Shown here: positions 36,101 to 47,523 of the stretch, one piece after another
Layout: each line of letters starts with the position of its first letter
How positions within the stretch are numbered: the stretch's first letter is position 1
Program-made: the position numbers and the translations under genes
The notes under the pieces: generated by a model
Database searches by the model: none
Told to the model about the DNA's origin: nothing
The model's input: only the letters and a program-made list of their open reading frames with translations
Assembly (NCBI RefSeq): GCF_001512295.1
Contig: NZ_LNUP01000015.1
Span: 587,223-651,222, forward strand
Direction: 5' to 3'
Source: Pseudomonas sp. EpS/L25
GTDB taxonomy: Bacteria; Pseudomonadota; Gammaproteobacteria; Pseudomonadales; Pseudomonadaceae
DNA: 64,000 nucleotides

Positions 36101-37416
36101 CAGATGCCGGTGTGGACGCCGTTGAAGATGTTCTCGTAGCGCTGCCGGGTGGTCTGGATGGTTTCCAGGTTGCGTTGCTGCTCGGTGACGTCGCGCAGCA
36201 CCCAGACGAAGCCGTCCTGCACCTGGGTGCGATCGCGCAGCACCCGGGCGCTCGGCTGGCTGTCGGCCAGGGCATGGCAGCTGACGGCGAAGCGCCGGGG
36301 CTGCTCGTCGACCCAGAGGGTGACCAGGGGTTGGCCGCCGGCTTCGGCATGCGCCGGGGCGACCAGCTGCGGCAGCAGGCTGGCCAGGTAGTACTGGGGA
36401 GCGTCGCTGGGGGTGACGCCGAGCACGCGTCCGGCGGTGGCGTTGACGTAGACCAGGCGGCCATCGGCCTGGGTCATGCAGACGAATTCCTCGATGCCGT
36501 TCAGCGCCGTGCCGGCCAGCCGCAGGCTGCGCCGCGAGGCCTGGGTCAGCGCCCGCAAGCCCTGTTCTTCGCGCAACAGCAGGTGCAGCAGCACGCCGGT
36601 CACCAGGCCGAAAAGGGTGAACAGCGCCAGACGGCCGAAGGAGTCCGGCAGCCGCAGGCCGGATCCGCCTTCGGCGGAATGGGCGGCGACCACCTGCCAG
36701 TCGGTGTAGGCCAGGTCCTGGCGGGCCTGGTCGTTGGGCAGCGCAACCGTCGCCGGCTCGGTGGCGAACACCGTCGTGCCCCGGGTGCGATCCTCCAGGC
36801 GCCAGACCAGGCCTTCCAGCAGGCGCGTCTGGCGCCAGAGCGGCTCGTCCAGGGGGGCGCTGGTCAGCACCCACCAGCCCTGTTGCAGGTCCGGATCACC
36901 GGCCAGCAGGAGGTAGAGAGGGACCGCGGCCGCAGGATCGTAGTCGTAGCGGAAGTCCGCCTGGCCGGCGCGGTCGATCAGTTGCTGTACGAAGGCCGCA
37001 TCCTTGGCATCGGCAAGGCGCGCGGCGCGCAGCGCGGGATCGGCCGGCAGCCAGCGCACCTCGCGCAGGCCGGGGAAGAAGTCCTTGAGGCTCAGCAGGC
37101 GATTGGGGGGCAGGGGCAGCGTGGGATCGAGGGACCAGCGCAGGGTGCTGCGCACCGCCTGGGCCTTGAGCGCCAGGCTGAATTCGAGGGTACTGGCCAG
37201 TTGCCGCGTCATGCCGTCCAACTGGTCACGGCGCATGGTCTCGCGCTCGGCCATGCCGGCGAGTGCCTGCCAGAACATCATCGCCAGCATCACCACCAGC
37301 GACAGGACCAGCAGGCCCCGGGTCAGACGGCGTGGCGAGGAAGCGATCGGCTCTTCCGGCAAGGTGGAGGGCGGAGTGTTCACGGCAGACTGCTTTCCTG
37401 CGGGAGCGTGGGCCAT
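33193..37416 (-). CDS. morA: MorA, PAS-GGDEF-EAL motility and biofilm regulator
   Basis: The 1407-residue protein matches the size and layout of P. aeruginosa MorA (about 1415). It has a membrane helix at about 33-53, an extracytoplasmic sensor region to about 270, a second helix, several PAS domains, a GGDEF domain with intact MGGDEF (diguanylate cyclase) and a C-terminal EAL domain with EALLRWEHP, ELTESILM, DDFGTGYSSLNYL and KIDRSFV (phosphodiesterase). Both catalytic signatures look complete, so it can both make and break c-di-GMP. Its position next to glyA supports the name. Confidence 0.92.
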   Translation of the reverse strand: MAHAPAGKQSAVNTPPSTLPEEPIASSPRRLTRGLLVLSLVVMLAMMFWQALAGMAERETMRRDQLDGMTRQLASTLEFSLALKAQAVRSTLRWSLDPTLPLPPNRLLSLKDFFPGLREVRWLPADPALRAARLADAKDAAFVQQLIDRAGQADFRYDYDPAAAVPLYLLLAGDPDLQQGWWVLTSAPLDEPLWRQTRLLEGLVWRLEDRTRGTTVFATEPATVALPNDQARQDLAYTDWQVVAAHSAEGGSGLRLPDSFGRLALFTLFGLVTGVLLHLLLREEQGLRALTQASRRSLRLAGTALNGIEEFVCMTQADGRLVYVNATAGRVLGVTPSDAPQYYLASLLPQLVAPAHAEAGGQPLVTLWVDEQPRRFAVSCHALADSQPSARVLRDRTQVQDGFVWVLRDVTEQQRNLETIQTTRQRYENIFNGVHTGICVVDLSGLYPALQTLGIETPEQLANLFATQPEALERLGQRVRITEINQRALEMLGIDQLDQAWSRLVGDSRLQPGGKRYRLLAGLLSGQQVLELETRIDSAAGERYLWLTMHLPADPQHLDATLLSLNDITQRKLGELRLLERDAFWSNLISATPDTLYTYDVASGELTYESHPLALKLGYSPEAFTSLGRERLHPDDAELHARVVSMRPTLSDQPSNSLLRWQHRNGGWHWFDVREQRLASRPDGTAASVVGLALDVTDMVRASDRLRDSENRYRQLAESISDVIFTTDAQLVLSYISPSVEELLGYPIADLQRRRLTDLVVHTRQLQEFRRTLQHLMRSLDDPRALSALRQERFAPQVLDCLHAAGHTLQIELRLKPLWDDHERFAGLLGVCRDISAQRRTDKDMRMAATVFDHSAGAILVTDPAGYIVRVNRTFTRITGFTPEQVLDQQPMMLCADKQEANQLQHVMQQLRTEESWEGELWQRRHDNEPYPSWVGITAIRDDDGDLMSYVCFFVDISERKASERRIHRLAYYDALTLLPNRTLFQDRLHNALQQSRHNGSWVVLMFLDLDRFKPINDSLGHAAGDRLLKEVAVRLTACVGTEDSVARMGGDEFTLLLSGLESRETALAQAIRVGEQILAQLSDAFILEGREFFVSASIGIALSPQDGHELSQLMKNADTAMYHAKEMGKNNFQFYQAEMNARALERLELEADLRHALLQGEFRLHYQPQYRCDNGRLTGVEALLRWEHPVRGHVSPAEFIPVLEEIGLVVQVGDWVIREACRQMREWHAAKVRIPKVSVNLSARQFNDGQLGQRIAQILAETGLAPACLELELTESILMRDVGEALMLLGELKSLGLCIAVDDFGTGYSSLNYLKQFPIDILKIDRSFVDGLPHGEQDAQIARAIIAMAHSLNLSVIAEGVEEQEQLDFLCAHGCDEVQGFLFDRPLPPEQLRKRLERQGLFPVLT

Positions 37417-37594
37417 ACAGCTGCGCCCGATTCCGCGGGGCAGAGCTGGCCTATGATAATGTGACAGGTGGTGCGCCCGCCTGCTTTTTCCGCGCCTTCA
37501 CCACGGGTGCTTTCGTCGCCCGGGGTTTCGACAGCGTTCGCCGCTGACGCCATACTGTGTCCCCTGTTTTTCATTCCGCTCCCAAGGTCCAACC

Positions 37595-39259
<1,665 letters not shown>

Positions 39260-39271
39260 GCGTCAGCAGGA

Positions 39272-39305
39272 ACGTCGGCAGGGAAACCTGTCGGCGTTTC
39301 TTTTT
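39272..39305 (+). terminator. Rho-independent terminator of ettA
   Basis: ACGTCGGCAGG (39272-39282) pairs with CCTGTCGGCGT (39287-39297), with G-T pairs, around a GAAA tetraloop and is followed by TTCTTTTTG. It lies 13 bases after the ettA stop codon. Confidence 0.8.
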
Positions 39306-39368
39306 GTCTTTCGCTATATACCTCATGCTATAACGCTCGAAACGGACCCGTTCCGCTTGGTTTCACGA

Positions 39369-39797
39369 TCAGGCCGGCACGCCGAGGATCACATGAGACG
39401 CCTTGAACACCGCCGTGGCGGCGACGCCCGGAGCCAACTGCAGCCCTTGCACCGCGTCGCGGGTGACCATGGCCACCACGCGGCTGCCGCCGGGCAGGGC
39501 GATGCAGACCTCGGCATTGACCGCGCCATCGCTGACGCTCTCGACCGTGCCGGCCAGGCAATTGCGCGCCGACAGGCGCAGGCCGCTATCGGCGGTCATC
39601 ACCATCACCCAGGGCGCCTTGACCAGGGCCACGGCCGGCCGGCCCGGCGCCAGGCCCAGGCGGCTGGCGCTGTCCAGGGTGACCACCGCCACCAGCTCGG
39701 TACCGCCTGGCAGCGCCAGGGTCACCTCTGCATTCACCGCGCCTTCGCGCACCTGGCTGACGGTTCCCTGGAACACATTGCGGGCACTGACCTTCAT
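39369..39797 (-). CDS. Molbindin (double Mop/TOBE) molybdate-binding protein
   Basis: The 142-residue protein consists of two Mop repeats: about 1-68 starting SARNVFQGTVSQVREGAVNAEV and about 72-140 starting SARNCLAGTVESVSDGAVNAEV. Each is the roughly 70-residue molybdate-binding fold of MopI/MopII. It buffers or delivers cytoplasmic molybdate. It is divergent from modE-modABC and shares the inverted repeat in the gap, so ModE probably controls both directions. Confidence 0.9.
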   Translation of the reverse strand: MKVSARNVFQGTVSQVREGAVNAEVTLALPGGTELVAVVTLDSASRLGLAPGRPAVALVKAPWVMVMTADSGLRLSARNCLAGTVESVSDGAVNAEVCIALPGGSRVVAMVTRDAVQGLQLAPGVAATAVFKASHVILGVPA

Positions 39798-39854
39798 GGG
39801 ATTTCGCTCCTGAACGCGGGGGAAGAGGCTCAGGGCGCCACTCTAGGTCGGAGC

Positions 39855-39870
39855 GTTGTAGTCATACAAC
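39855..39870. promoter_or_regulatory. Candidate ModE operator
   Basis: GTTGTA-GTCA-TACAAC is a perfect dyad in the 95-base gap between the molbindin gene and modE. Placement between the two divergent molybdate genes is what is expected of a ModE site, though the sequence is less AT-rich than the E. coli consensus. Confidence 0.5.
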
Positions 39871-39892
39871 CCGAGCGCCGGGAGTGCCCGGC

Positions 39893-40705
39893 ATGAGCGC
39901 CTCGCCCTTCATCGCCCATCTGTCGCTGGAAAGCAGCGTCGGCGCCGAGCTGACCCAGACCCGTATCCGCCTGCTGGAGGCCATCGCCGCCACCGGCTCC
40001 ATCAGCCAGGCGGCCAAGCGGGTGCCGCTGTCCTACAAGGCGGCCTGGGATGCGGTGGACCAGATCAACAACCTTTCCGCGCAGCCCCTGGTGGCGCGTA
40101 GCGCGGGCGGCAGCGGCGGTGGCGGCACCCGGCTGACCGACTATGGCCAGCGCGTGGTGGCCTTCTATCGCGCCCTGGAACAGCACTACCAGACCACCCT
40201 GGACCGGGTGGCGGCCGGACTCGACGAGGCCAGCCGCACCGAGGTGGCGGATTTTCGCCAGTTGCTGCTCAACCTCAACTGGCGCAGCAGTGCCCGCAAC
40301 CAGTTCTCCGGCCAGGTGACTGCCCTGGAGCATAGCGATGTGGAAAGCGTCGTGATCCTGCGCCTGGACGACGCCACCGAACTCACCGCACTGGTCACCC
40401 GTGAGAGCGCCGAGCAGCTACGTCTGGCGCCGGGGCGTGCCGTGGTGGCGCTGGTCAAGGCCTCCGCGGTGCTGATCGGCACCGATCCGGGCCTGCGGTT
40501 GTCGGCGCAGAACCAGTTGTGGGGCGCGGTCGAGCGGGTCCACGAAGGGCCAGTCAACCATGAGGTGGTCCTGGAGCTACCGGCGGGCCGCCGGATCACC
40601 GCCACCCTGACCGCCGCTAGCAGTCGTCAGCTGGGGCTCGTCCCCGGGTTGGCCGCCTGCGCCTGTTTCAGCGCCGCCAGTGTCTTGCTGATGAGCGCGT
40701 CCTGA
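39893..40705 (+). CDS. modE: ModE, molybdate-responsive transcription regulator
   Basis: The 270-residue protein has a winged helix at about residues 10-90 (LLEAIAATGSISQAAKRVPLSYKAAWDAVDQINN...GGTRLTDYGQ), followed by two Mop domains (about 125-190 and 197-262) that bind molybdate. This is the full-length E. coli ModE layout. With molybdate it should repress modABC and affect molybdoenzyme genes. A GTG at 39884 is possible; GGGAG eight bases before ATG 39893 favours the latter. It is first gene of modE-A-B-C. Confidence 0.93.
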   Translation: MSASPFIAHLSLESSVGAELTQTRIRLLEAIAATGSISQAAKRVPLSYKAAWDAVDQINNLSAQPLVARSAGGSGGGGTRLTDYGQRVVAFYRALEQHYQTTLDRVAAGLDEASRTEVADFRQLLLNLNWRSSARNQFSGQVTALEHSDVESVVILRLDDATELTALVTRESAEQLRLAPGRAVVALVKASAVLIGTDPGLRLSAQNQLWGAVERVHEGPVNHEVVLELPAGRRITATLTAASSRQLGLVPGLAACACFSAASVLLMSAS

Positions 40706-40717
40706 ATCCCACCCTGA

Positions 40718-41485
<768 letters not shown>

Positions 41486-41489
41486 CGCC

Positions 41490-42167
41490 ATGAGCCTGAC
41501 CGCAGCGGACTGGGCGGCGATTCGCCTGACCCTGGAACTGGCCAGCGTGACCACCCTGCTGCTCCTGGTACTGGGCACGCCCATCGCCTGGTGGCTGGCG
41601 CGCACCCGTTCCTGGCTCAAGGGGCCCATCGGCGCCCTGGTGGCCTTGCCCTTGGTGCTGCCGCCCACGGTGATCGGTTTCTACCTGCTGTTGGCCATGG
41701 GGCCGGAGGGTTGGGTGGGGCAGGCGACCTCCGCCCTCGGGCTGGGGCGGCTGCCCTTCAGCTTCGCCGGGCTGGTGGTGGGTTCGCTGTGCTATTCGCT
41801 GCCCTTCGTGGTGCAGCCGCTGCAGAACGCCTTCGAGGCCATCGGCCCGCGCCCCCTGGAGGCGGCGGCCACCCTCAGGGCCAGTCCGCTGGACACCTTC
41901 TTCCATGTGGTGCTGCCGCTGGCGCGTCCAGGTTTCATCACCGCCGCCATCCTCGGCTTCGCCCACACCGTGGGCGAATTCGGCGTGGTGCTGATGATCG
42001 GTGGCAACATCCCCGGGCGGACCCAGGTGGTCTCCACCCAGATCTTCAATCATGTGGAAGCCATGGAGTATGCCCAGGCGCACCTCCTGGCCGGGGGCAT
42101 GCTGGCCTTCTCCTTCGTGGTCCTCCTGCTGCTCTATGGTCGCCGCGGGCGGTCGGCCTGGACATGA
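41490..42167 (+). CDS. modB: ModB, molybdate ABC transporter permease
   Basis: The 225-residue permease has five or six membrane helices and the EAA-type coupling loop [25 protein letters not shown]. It starts four bases after the modA stop and its stop overlaps modC as ATGA. It forms the membrane channel of ModB2C2. Confidence 0.95.
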   Translation: MSLTAADWAAIRLTLELASVTTLLLLVLGTPIAWWLARTRSWLKGPIGALVALPLVLPPTVIGFYLLLAMGPEGWVGQATSALGLGRLPFSFAGLVVGSLCYSLPFVVQPLQNAFEAIGPRPLEAAATLRASPLDTFFHVVLPLARPGFITAAILGFAHTVGEFGVVLMIGGNIPGRTQVVSTQIFNHVEAMEYAQAHLLAGGMLAFSFVVLLLLYGRRGRSAWT

Positions 42168-43240
42168 GTCTCGCGGCACGTTTCGAACTGCGCCACGCCG
42201 GCTTCATGCTGGACGTGGACCTCGCCCTGCCCGGTAGTGGCGTCACCGCCCTGTTCGGCCCTTCGGGTTCCGGCAAGACCAGTTGCCTGAGATGCGTGGC
42301 CGGCCTCGAACCCGCGGCCCGCGGCCGCCTGGTGGTGGCGGGGGAGACCTGGCAGGACAGCGACCGCGGCCTGTTCCTACCGTCGCACAAACGCGCCCTG
42401 GGCTACGTCTTCCAGGACGCCAACCTGTTCGAGCACCTGGACGTGCGCCGCAACCTGCTGTTCGGTTGGCGGCGGGTAGCGCCCGTCGAACGTCGACTGG
42501 AGCTGGAGCAGATCGTCGAGTTGCTGGGCATCGAAGGGCTGCTCACCCGGATGCCGGCGCGCCTTTCCGGTGGCGAGCGCCAGCGGGTCGGCATTGCCCG
42601 GGCGCTGCTGACCAGTCCGAGGTTGCTGCTGATGGACGAACCCCTGGCGGCGCTGGACGCCGAGCGCAAGGCGGAGATCCTGCCCTATCTGGAACGCCTG
42701 ACACTCGAGCTGGCGCTGCCGATCCTCTATGTCAGCCATGCCCCCGACGAGGTGGCGCGGCTGGCCGACCACCTGGTGCTGCTGGAGCGAGGCCGGGTAC
42801 TGGCCAGCGGGCCGACCACCGAGGTACTGGCGCGCCTGGACCTGCCCATCGCCCTGGCCGATGACGCCGGAGTGGTGCTGGCAGGGCGGGTGTTGGGTCA
42901 TGACCCGGACTACGGCCTGCTCAGCCTGGGCCTGGCCGGCGAGCAGCGCGTGCTGCTGGCCCATGCGCCGCTGCCGCCCGGCCAGCCGCTGCGTATCAAG
43001 GTGCTGGCGCGGGACGTCAGCCTCAGCCTGGAACGCCAGCACAGCAGCATCCTCAATGTGCTGCCCGCTACCGTCGCCGAGATCGCCCCGACCCGCTCGC
43101 CGGCCCAGGTGCTCTTGCGCCTGGACCTGGGCGACGCGGCGCTGCTGGCGCGGATCACCCGCTATTCGCTGGAGCGGCTGGGGCTGCGGCCGGGCAGCCG
43201 GGTCTGGGCGCAGCTCAAGTCGGTGGCGGTGTTAGCCTGA
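42164..43240 (+). CDS. modC: ModC, molybdate ABC transporter ATPase
   Basis: The 358-residue protein has Walker [10 protein letters not shown] near residue 32, Q-loop FQDANLFEH, signature [16 protein letters not shown], Walker [14 protein letters not shown]-loop [12 protein letters not shown], and a C-terminal Mop/TOBE domain (about 285-355). It powers molybdate uptake. Its last nine bases overlap the convergent LysR gene. Confidence 0.95.
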   Translation: MSLAARFELRHAGFMLDVDLALPGSGVTALFGPSGSGKTSCLRCVAGLEPAARGRLVVAGETWQDSDRGLFLPSHKRALGYVFQDANLFEHLDVRRNLLFGWRRVAPVERRLELEQIVELLGIEGLLTRMPARLSGGERQRVGIARALLTSPRLLLMDEPLAALDAERKAEILPYLERLTLELALPILYVSHAPDEVARLADHLVLLERGRVLASGPTTEVLARLDLPIALADDAGVVLAGRVLGHDPDYGLLSLGLAGEQRVLLAHAPLPPGQPLRIKVLARDVSLSLERQHSSILNVLPATVAEIAPTRSPAQVLLRLDLGDAALLARITRYSLERLGLRPGSRVWAQLKSVAVLA

Positions 43241-44158
43241 AACTGGCGCAGGCCTGAGCCGCTCCACCAGGAAATCCACCAGCACCCTGACCGCCGCCGG
43301 TAGCTGGCGATCCGGCGGATAGAGCAGCCAGGCGGTGCCCTGGTAGGGGCCGAGGTATTGCCAGTCGGGTAGCACCCTCAGCAGGCTGCCGTCGGCCAGA
43401 CCGGCTTCGGCGGCGAAGGCCGGCAGGCAGGCGATGCCGAGGTCGGCGAAGGCGGCTTCCAGGCGCACGCCGCTGTGGTTGCAGGCCAGGCGGCCGCGCA
43501 CCGTCACGCTTTCCACCCGGTCGCCGCGGCGCAGTTGCCAGCGCTGGTCGCCCGGGGTTTCGCCCAGGTAGAGGCAGTCGTGCTCGGCCAGCGCCTGGGG
43601 CTGCTGGGGCATGCCGTGGCGCTGAAGATAGGCCGGACTGGCGCAGAGCACGAAATCCATCTGCCGCAGCGGGCGGGCGACGAAGCCGGCGGGCGGCTGC
43701 TCGGTGATGCGCACCAGCAGGTCCTGGTCGTCGGCGATGGGATCCAGTGGGCGGTCGTCCAGGCGCAGTTGCAGATCCACCTCGGGATAGCGCTGGAAGA
43801 AGTCCGGCAGCAGCGGGGCGATCAGCCGATTGCCGACCGCCTTGGGCACGGCGAGGCGCACCTGGCCGCGCGGTTCATCGCGATGCTGCTGGCCGCTATC
43901 CAGGGCGGCGCCGGCGGCGGCGAGCAGTCGTTGGCAATGTTCGAGCACCTCGCGTCCGGCGTCGCTCAGGCGCAGCTGGCGGGTGGTGCGTTGCAGCAGA
44001 CGTACGCCCAGCTCCCGTTCCAGTCGTGCGACCTGGCGGCTGACCGCCGAGGGCGTGGCGTTCAGCAGCCGGGCGGCGGCGGTGAAACTACCGGTCTCCA
44101 CCACCTTGGCGAAGGCGACCATGCAAGGTAGCAAGGGGAGGGCGCGCAGGAGATCCAT
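43232..44158 (-). CDS. LysR-family transcription regulator
   Basis: The 308-residue protein has a LysR helix-turn-helix ([32 protein letters not shown], residues about 15-46) and a type 2 periplasmic-binding effector domain. I chose the ATG at 44158, which gives the usual LysR length; the frame is open further upstream. It is divergent from an EamA transporter, its most likely target. The effector is unknown. Confidence 0.82.
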   Translation of the reverse strand: MDLLRALPLLPCMVAFAKVVETGSFTAAARLLNATPSAVSRQVARLERELGVRLLQRTTRQLRLSDAGREVLEHCQRLLAAAGAALDSGQQHRDEPRGQVRLAVPKAVGNRLIAPLLPDFFQRYPEVDLQLRLDDRPLDPIADDQDLLVRITEQPPAGFVARPLRQMDFVLCASPAYLQRHGMPQQPQALAEHDCLYLGETPGDQRWQLRRGDRVESVTVRGRLACNHSGVRLEAAFADLGIACLPAFAAEAGLADGSLLRVLPDWQYLGPYQGTAWLLYPPDRQLPAAVRVLVDFLVERLRPAPVSG

Positions 44159-44295
44159 GCCAATGTCCGCAGGAAGCAATAGGGTTGGAAAGGCTGCCAT
44201 TGCTTCCCCGGGGGAACAAGAGCTATGCGCCTCGGCCGGCTTATGGCGGGCACCTGCGATGGGCACACTGGCGGCCCGTTCAAGGAGAAGCTGTC

Positions 44296-45183
44296 ATGTC
44301 GCAACGCTCCACCTTCGGCCTGGCCGAGGGCCTGCTGCTCGCCACCGCTCTGGTCTGGGGCACCAGCTATGCCGTGGTCAAGGATGCCGTGGTGCTCTAT
44401 CCGGTGCTGGGCTACCTGGCACTGCGCTTCTGCCTCACCGCGCTGCTGCTGGCTCCCACGCTGCGCGGCGCCGGCCGTCGCGCCTGGCGACCCGGAGTGC
44501 CGACCGGCCTGCTGCTGCTGGCGATCTTTCTCGCCGAAACCTTCGGCGTGGCCCTGACCAGCGCCAGCAACGCCGCCTTTCTCATCAGTCTCTGCGTGGC
44601 CCTGACGCCCTTCGCCGAATGGTGGTTGCTGGGCCAGCAGCCCGAACCCCGGGCGCTTGGCGCGGCGGCCCTGGCGGTGGTGGGTGCCGGGCTGCTCACC
44701 CGGGGGATCACCCTGAGTCTCAACCTGGGCGATGGCCTGATCCTGCTGGCGGCGGTGCTGCGGGCGGTGAACGTCTGCGTGGTACGGCGCCGGCTGCAAC
44801 GCGCCGCCGCGCCAGTCCCGGCCCTGGCGCTGACCGCGGTCCAGACCGGGGTGGTGGGCCTGGCCTGTCTGCTGCTGTTCGCCCTCGGGCCGGGCCTGGC
44901 ACCGCTGCCGGTGCAACCCGGCTTCTGGCTCGCCACCGGCTACCTGGTGCTGTTCTGCACCCTGGGCGCCTTTCTCGCCCAGAACTACGCCCTGGGGCGG
45001 ACCAGCGCGACCCGCGTGGCGCTGCTGATGGGGGCCGAGCCGCTGTTCGGGGCGCTGTTCGCCAGCTTCTGGCTGGATGAACGCCTCGGCCTCTGGGGCT
45101 GGCTGGGTGGGCTGTTGATCGTCATCGCCTCGCTGTGGGGAACGCTGCCGCGACGGGTCGCGGCCCGTGCGCCACACCGCTGA
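44296..45183 (+). CDS. EamA/DMT-family transporter
   Basis: The 295-residue protein has ten predicted helices in two EamA repeats (about 10-135 and 150-285), with TALVWGTSYAVVKDAV in helix 1 and NYALGRTSATRVALLMGAEPLFGALFA in the second repeat. Such proteins usually export amino acids or metabolites. An AAGGAGA ribosome site precedes the ATG. It is divergent from the LysR gene. Confidence 0.85.
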   Translation: MSQRSTFGLAEGLLLATALVWGTSYAVVKDAVVLYPVLGYLALRFCLTALLLAPTLRGAGRRAWRPGVPTGLLLLAIFLAETFGVALTSASNAAFLISLCVALTPFAEWWLLGQQPEPRALGAAALAVVGAGLLTRGITLSLNLGDGLILLAAVLRAVNVCVVRRRLQRAAAPVPALALTAVQTGVVGLACLLLFALGPGLAPLPVQPGFWLATGYLVLFCTLGAFLAQNYALGRTSATRVALLMGAEPLFGALFASFWLDERLGLWGWLGGLLIVIASLWGTLPRRVAARAPHR

Positions 45184-45223
45184 AGGGCCGGGGCCACGGG
45201 CGCCCCAGCCGCCTCGGCTGCCG

Positions 45224-46606
45224 TCAGAGGGCGGCGTCGTTGGCCTTGAATTCCGTGGTCCGGCCGCTGATGGCGAGGAAGGCCAGCACGGCCAGGCCCA
45301 GCACCATCCAGCAGCTGCCGCCGACCTTGGCATAGATATCGGCGTTGTACAGCACATAGGCCAGGATGATGAAGCCGACCAGGGGGATCAGGCCGTGCAG
45401 CAGCGGCCGACCGGCGCCGCGGTGATGCCAGGCCACTGCCACATGCAGGAGCAGGAAGGCGGTCAGTGCACCGAAATTGCACATGGACGCCAGCAGGTTG
45501 ATCTGGCCGACGAAGAACAGGCCCAGCACCAGGCTCAAGGCGGCCACCAGCAGGATGGCGCGCTGGGGCACCCGGGTGACCGGATGAATGTGACGGAGGA
45601 ACTGCGGCAACTGGCGGTCGCGCGCCATGGCGAACAGCAGGCGCGAGGTGGCGGCCTGGGCCACCAGGGCGTTGGCGATGGCGGCGCCGATGGCCACGGC
45701 GAGGGCGATCACCACCTGCAGCCAGGGGCCGGCGATCAGCCGGCCGATCTCGTAGAAGGCGTTGTTGGAGGCGTCGGCGTCGGGGTACTGGATCAGGTTA
45801 GGCTGCAGCAGCGCGGCCAGCCAGGTCTGCACCATGAACAGTGCGGCTACCAGGGTCAGGGCCAGCAAGGTGGCGCGACCCACCACGCGGCTACCGCCCC
45901 GGGTCTCTTCGGAGAGGGTGGAGATGGCGTCGAAGCCAAGGAAGGACAGCACCGCCACCGAGAGGGCGCTGAAGATCAGCGGCAGGGAGAATTCCTGGGG
46001 GTTGTACAGTGGCTTCAGACTCCACTCGGCGCCATTGACCCCGCGGCTGATGGCCAGGGATGCCAGCACCACGAACACCAGCAGCACCGCCAGCTGGCCG
46101 TAGAGGAACAGCCGGTTGGCGCGAGCGGTGGTCTCGATGCCACGCAGGTTGACCAGGGTGTTGAGGCCGACGAAGAACAGGATCCACAGCGGCTGGGGAA
46201 TCGCCGGGATGACGTTGGCCATGGCGTTGGCGCCGATGACATAGAGCAGGGTGGGCACCAGCAGGTAGTCGAGCAGGATGGCCCAGCCGGCGAGAAAGCC
46301 CAATGCCGGGTGCAGGCCGCGCCCGACGTAGGCATAGACCGAGCCGGCCACCGGGAAGGCGCGCGACATCTGCTGGTAGCTGACCGCGGTGAAGAGCATG
46401 GCGACGAAGCCGATCAGGTAGGTGAGGGGCACCATGCCGTGGCTGGCGTCGAACACCCCGCCGAAGATGGAAAAGGGTGCGATGGGCACCATGAACACCA
46501 GGCCGTAGATGAGCAGGTCCTTCAGCCCGAGCTGGCGCTTGAGTTCCTGGGTGTAGCCGAAGCGGGCGAGGTCGGCGGCGTCGCCGGACGGAGCGTGCTG
46601 TGTCAT
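45224..46606 (-). CDS. APC-superfamily amino acid/amine permease
   Basis: The 460-residue, 12-helix protein has the APC helix-1 pattern LKDLLIYGLVFMVPIAPFSI and FLGFDAISTLSEETRGGSR around helix 6. The overall pattern resembles the PuuP/putrescine and ethanolamine-type branch rather than proteobacterial aromatic permeases. It is divergent from the LuxR solo gene, so its expression may answer to that regulator. The substrate is inferred only to be an amino acid or amine. Confidence 0.82.
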   Translation of the reverse strand: MTQHAPSGDAADLARFGYTQELKRQLGLKDLLIYGLVFMVPIAPFSIFGGVFDASHGMVPLTYLIGFVAMLFTAVSYQQMSRAFPVAGSVYAYVGRGLHPALGFLAGWAILLDYLLVPTLLYVIGANAMANVIPAIPQPLWILFFVGLNTLVNLRGIETTARANRLFLYGQLAVLLVFVVLASLAISRGVNGAEWSLKPLYNPQEFSLPLIFSALSVAVLSFLGFDAISTLSEETRGGSRVVGRATLLALTLVAALFMVQTWLAALLQPNLIQYPDADASNNAFYEIGRLIAGPWLQVVIALAVAIGAAIANALVAQAATSRLLFAMARDRQLPQFLRHIHPVTRVPQRAILLVAALSLVLGLFFVGQINLLASMCNFGALTAFLLLHVAVAWHHRGAGRPLLHGLIPLVGFIILAYVLYNADIYAKVGGSCWMVLGLAVLAFLAISGRTTEFKANDAAL

Positions 46607-46674
46607 GGGGGCATCCTCGAAGGGCGGGGTAGGCTCGACTCTAGGCCAGCGGCCAGCCAGGCCCCATCCGTAAA

Positions 46675-46697
46675 AGTGCTAGGTTTGCAGCAGCACT
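46675..46697. promoter_or_regulatory. Operator-like inverted repeat between permease and LuxR gene
   Basis: AGTGCT (46675-46680) and AGCACT (46692-46697) form a perfect dyad with an 11-base spacer in the 152-base divergent gap. It resembles a lux-box type dimer site in span (23 bases), but not in sequence. It is the best candidate for LuxR binding here. Confidence 0.35.
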
Positions 46698-46758
46698 CGG
46701 GCGACTGGCAGAGGCTTTGCTTCCTTTCTCCCATCGCGACCCCCGAGGGAGTTCCAAG

Positions 46759-47523
46759 ATGCATGCCGATCTGCTCACCGTCAGCAGCCGCCTCGCCAGC
46801 CTGGCCAGCCTCGATGCCTGCCTGGACGCCATGCAGGACACCGCCGACGGCTTTGGCTGCAAGGCGCTGATCTACGACTACGCGCCGGTGCCCCTCAGTC
46901 ACGACGGGGTACTCATCACCCCCTCGGTATTCAAGGTGCGCAACGCCCCGGCGGACATGCAGGCCTTCTGGTGCGAGCGCGGCTACTACCAGATCGATCC
47001 GGTGCAGCAATGCGCCAGCCGGCGCGCCACGCCCTTCGTCTGGTCGTTTCGCAGCGAAACCCGCAGCGCCCTGCGCGAGTACCTGGGTGACAGTCATCGC
47101 CCGGTCACCTGCTATGTGCGTGACAGCGGCCTGGCCACCGGGGTGACGGTGCCGCTGCACCTGCCGGGTGGTGCCTTCGCCACCTTCACCGGCATCCTTG
47201 ATGCCGACGCCCAGGACGCCGAGGCCACCGGCGAAGCCTGCCTGGGCGCCTTCCTGGTGCTGGCCCACGCCTTCCAGGCCCGGGCCGACGAACTGCTCGC
47301 GCCGGCCGAACGCCGCTGCGGGCAGATCCGCCTGACGCCGCGCGAGCGCGAATGCCTGCAGTATTCGGCCAAGGGCCTGACCGCCAAGCGCATCGCCGCG
47401 ACCCTCAACCGATCCACCGCCACGGTCAACCTGCACCTCAACTCCGCCGCCCGCAAGCTGGGGGCGCGCAACCGGGTCGAGGCGGTGGTGCGGGGATTGC
47501 ACTATCGCTTGGTAGAGGTCTGA
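46759..47523 (+). CDS. LuxR solo with plant-responsive (OryR/PsoR/PipR-type) pocket
   Basis: The 254-residue protein has an autoinducer-binding domain (about 1-165) and a LuxR/GerE helix-turn-helix (about 190-250: LTPRERECLQYSAKGLTAKR, STATVNLHLNSAARKLGA). At TraR-equivalent spacing, the invariant D80, P81 and W95 are kept, but W57 is M67 and Y61 is W71. Those two swaps define the plant-responsive LuxR solos (OryR, XccR, PsoR, NesR, PipR). No luxI lies nearby. GAGGGAG precedes the ATG. Its stop TGA directly abuts repeat copy C. Confidence 0.85.
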   Translation: MHADLLTVSSRLASLASLDACLDAMQDTADGFGCKALIYDYAPVPLSHDGVLITPSVFKVRNAPADMQAFWCERGYYQIDPVQQCASRRATPFVWSFRSETRSALREYLGDSHRPVTCYVRDSGLATGVTVPLHLPGGAFATFTGILDADAQDAEATGEACLGAFLVLAHAFQARADELLAPAERRCGQIRLTPRERECLQYSAKGLTAKRIAATLNRSTATVNLHLNSAARKLGARNRVEAVVRGLHYRLVEV

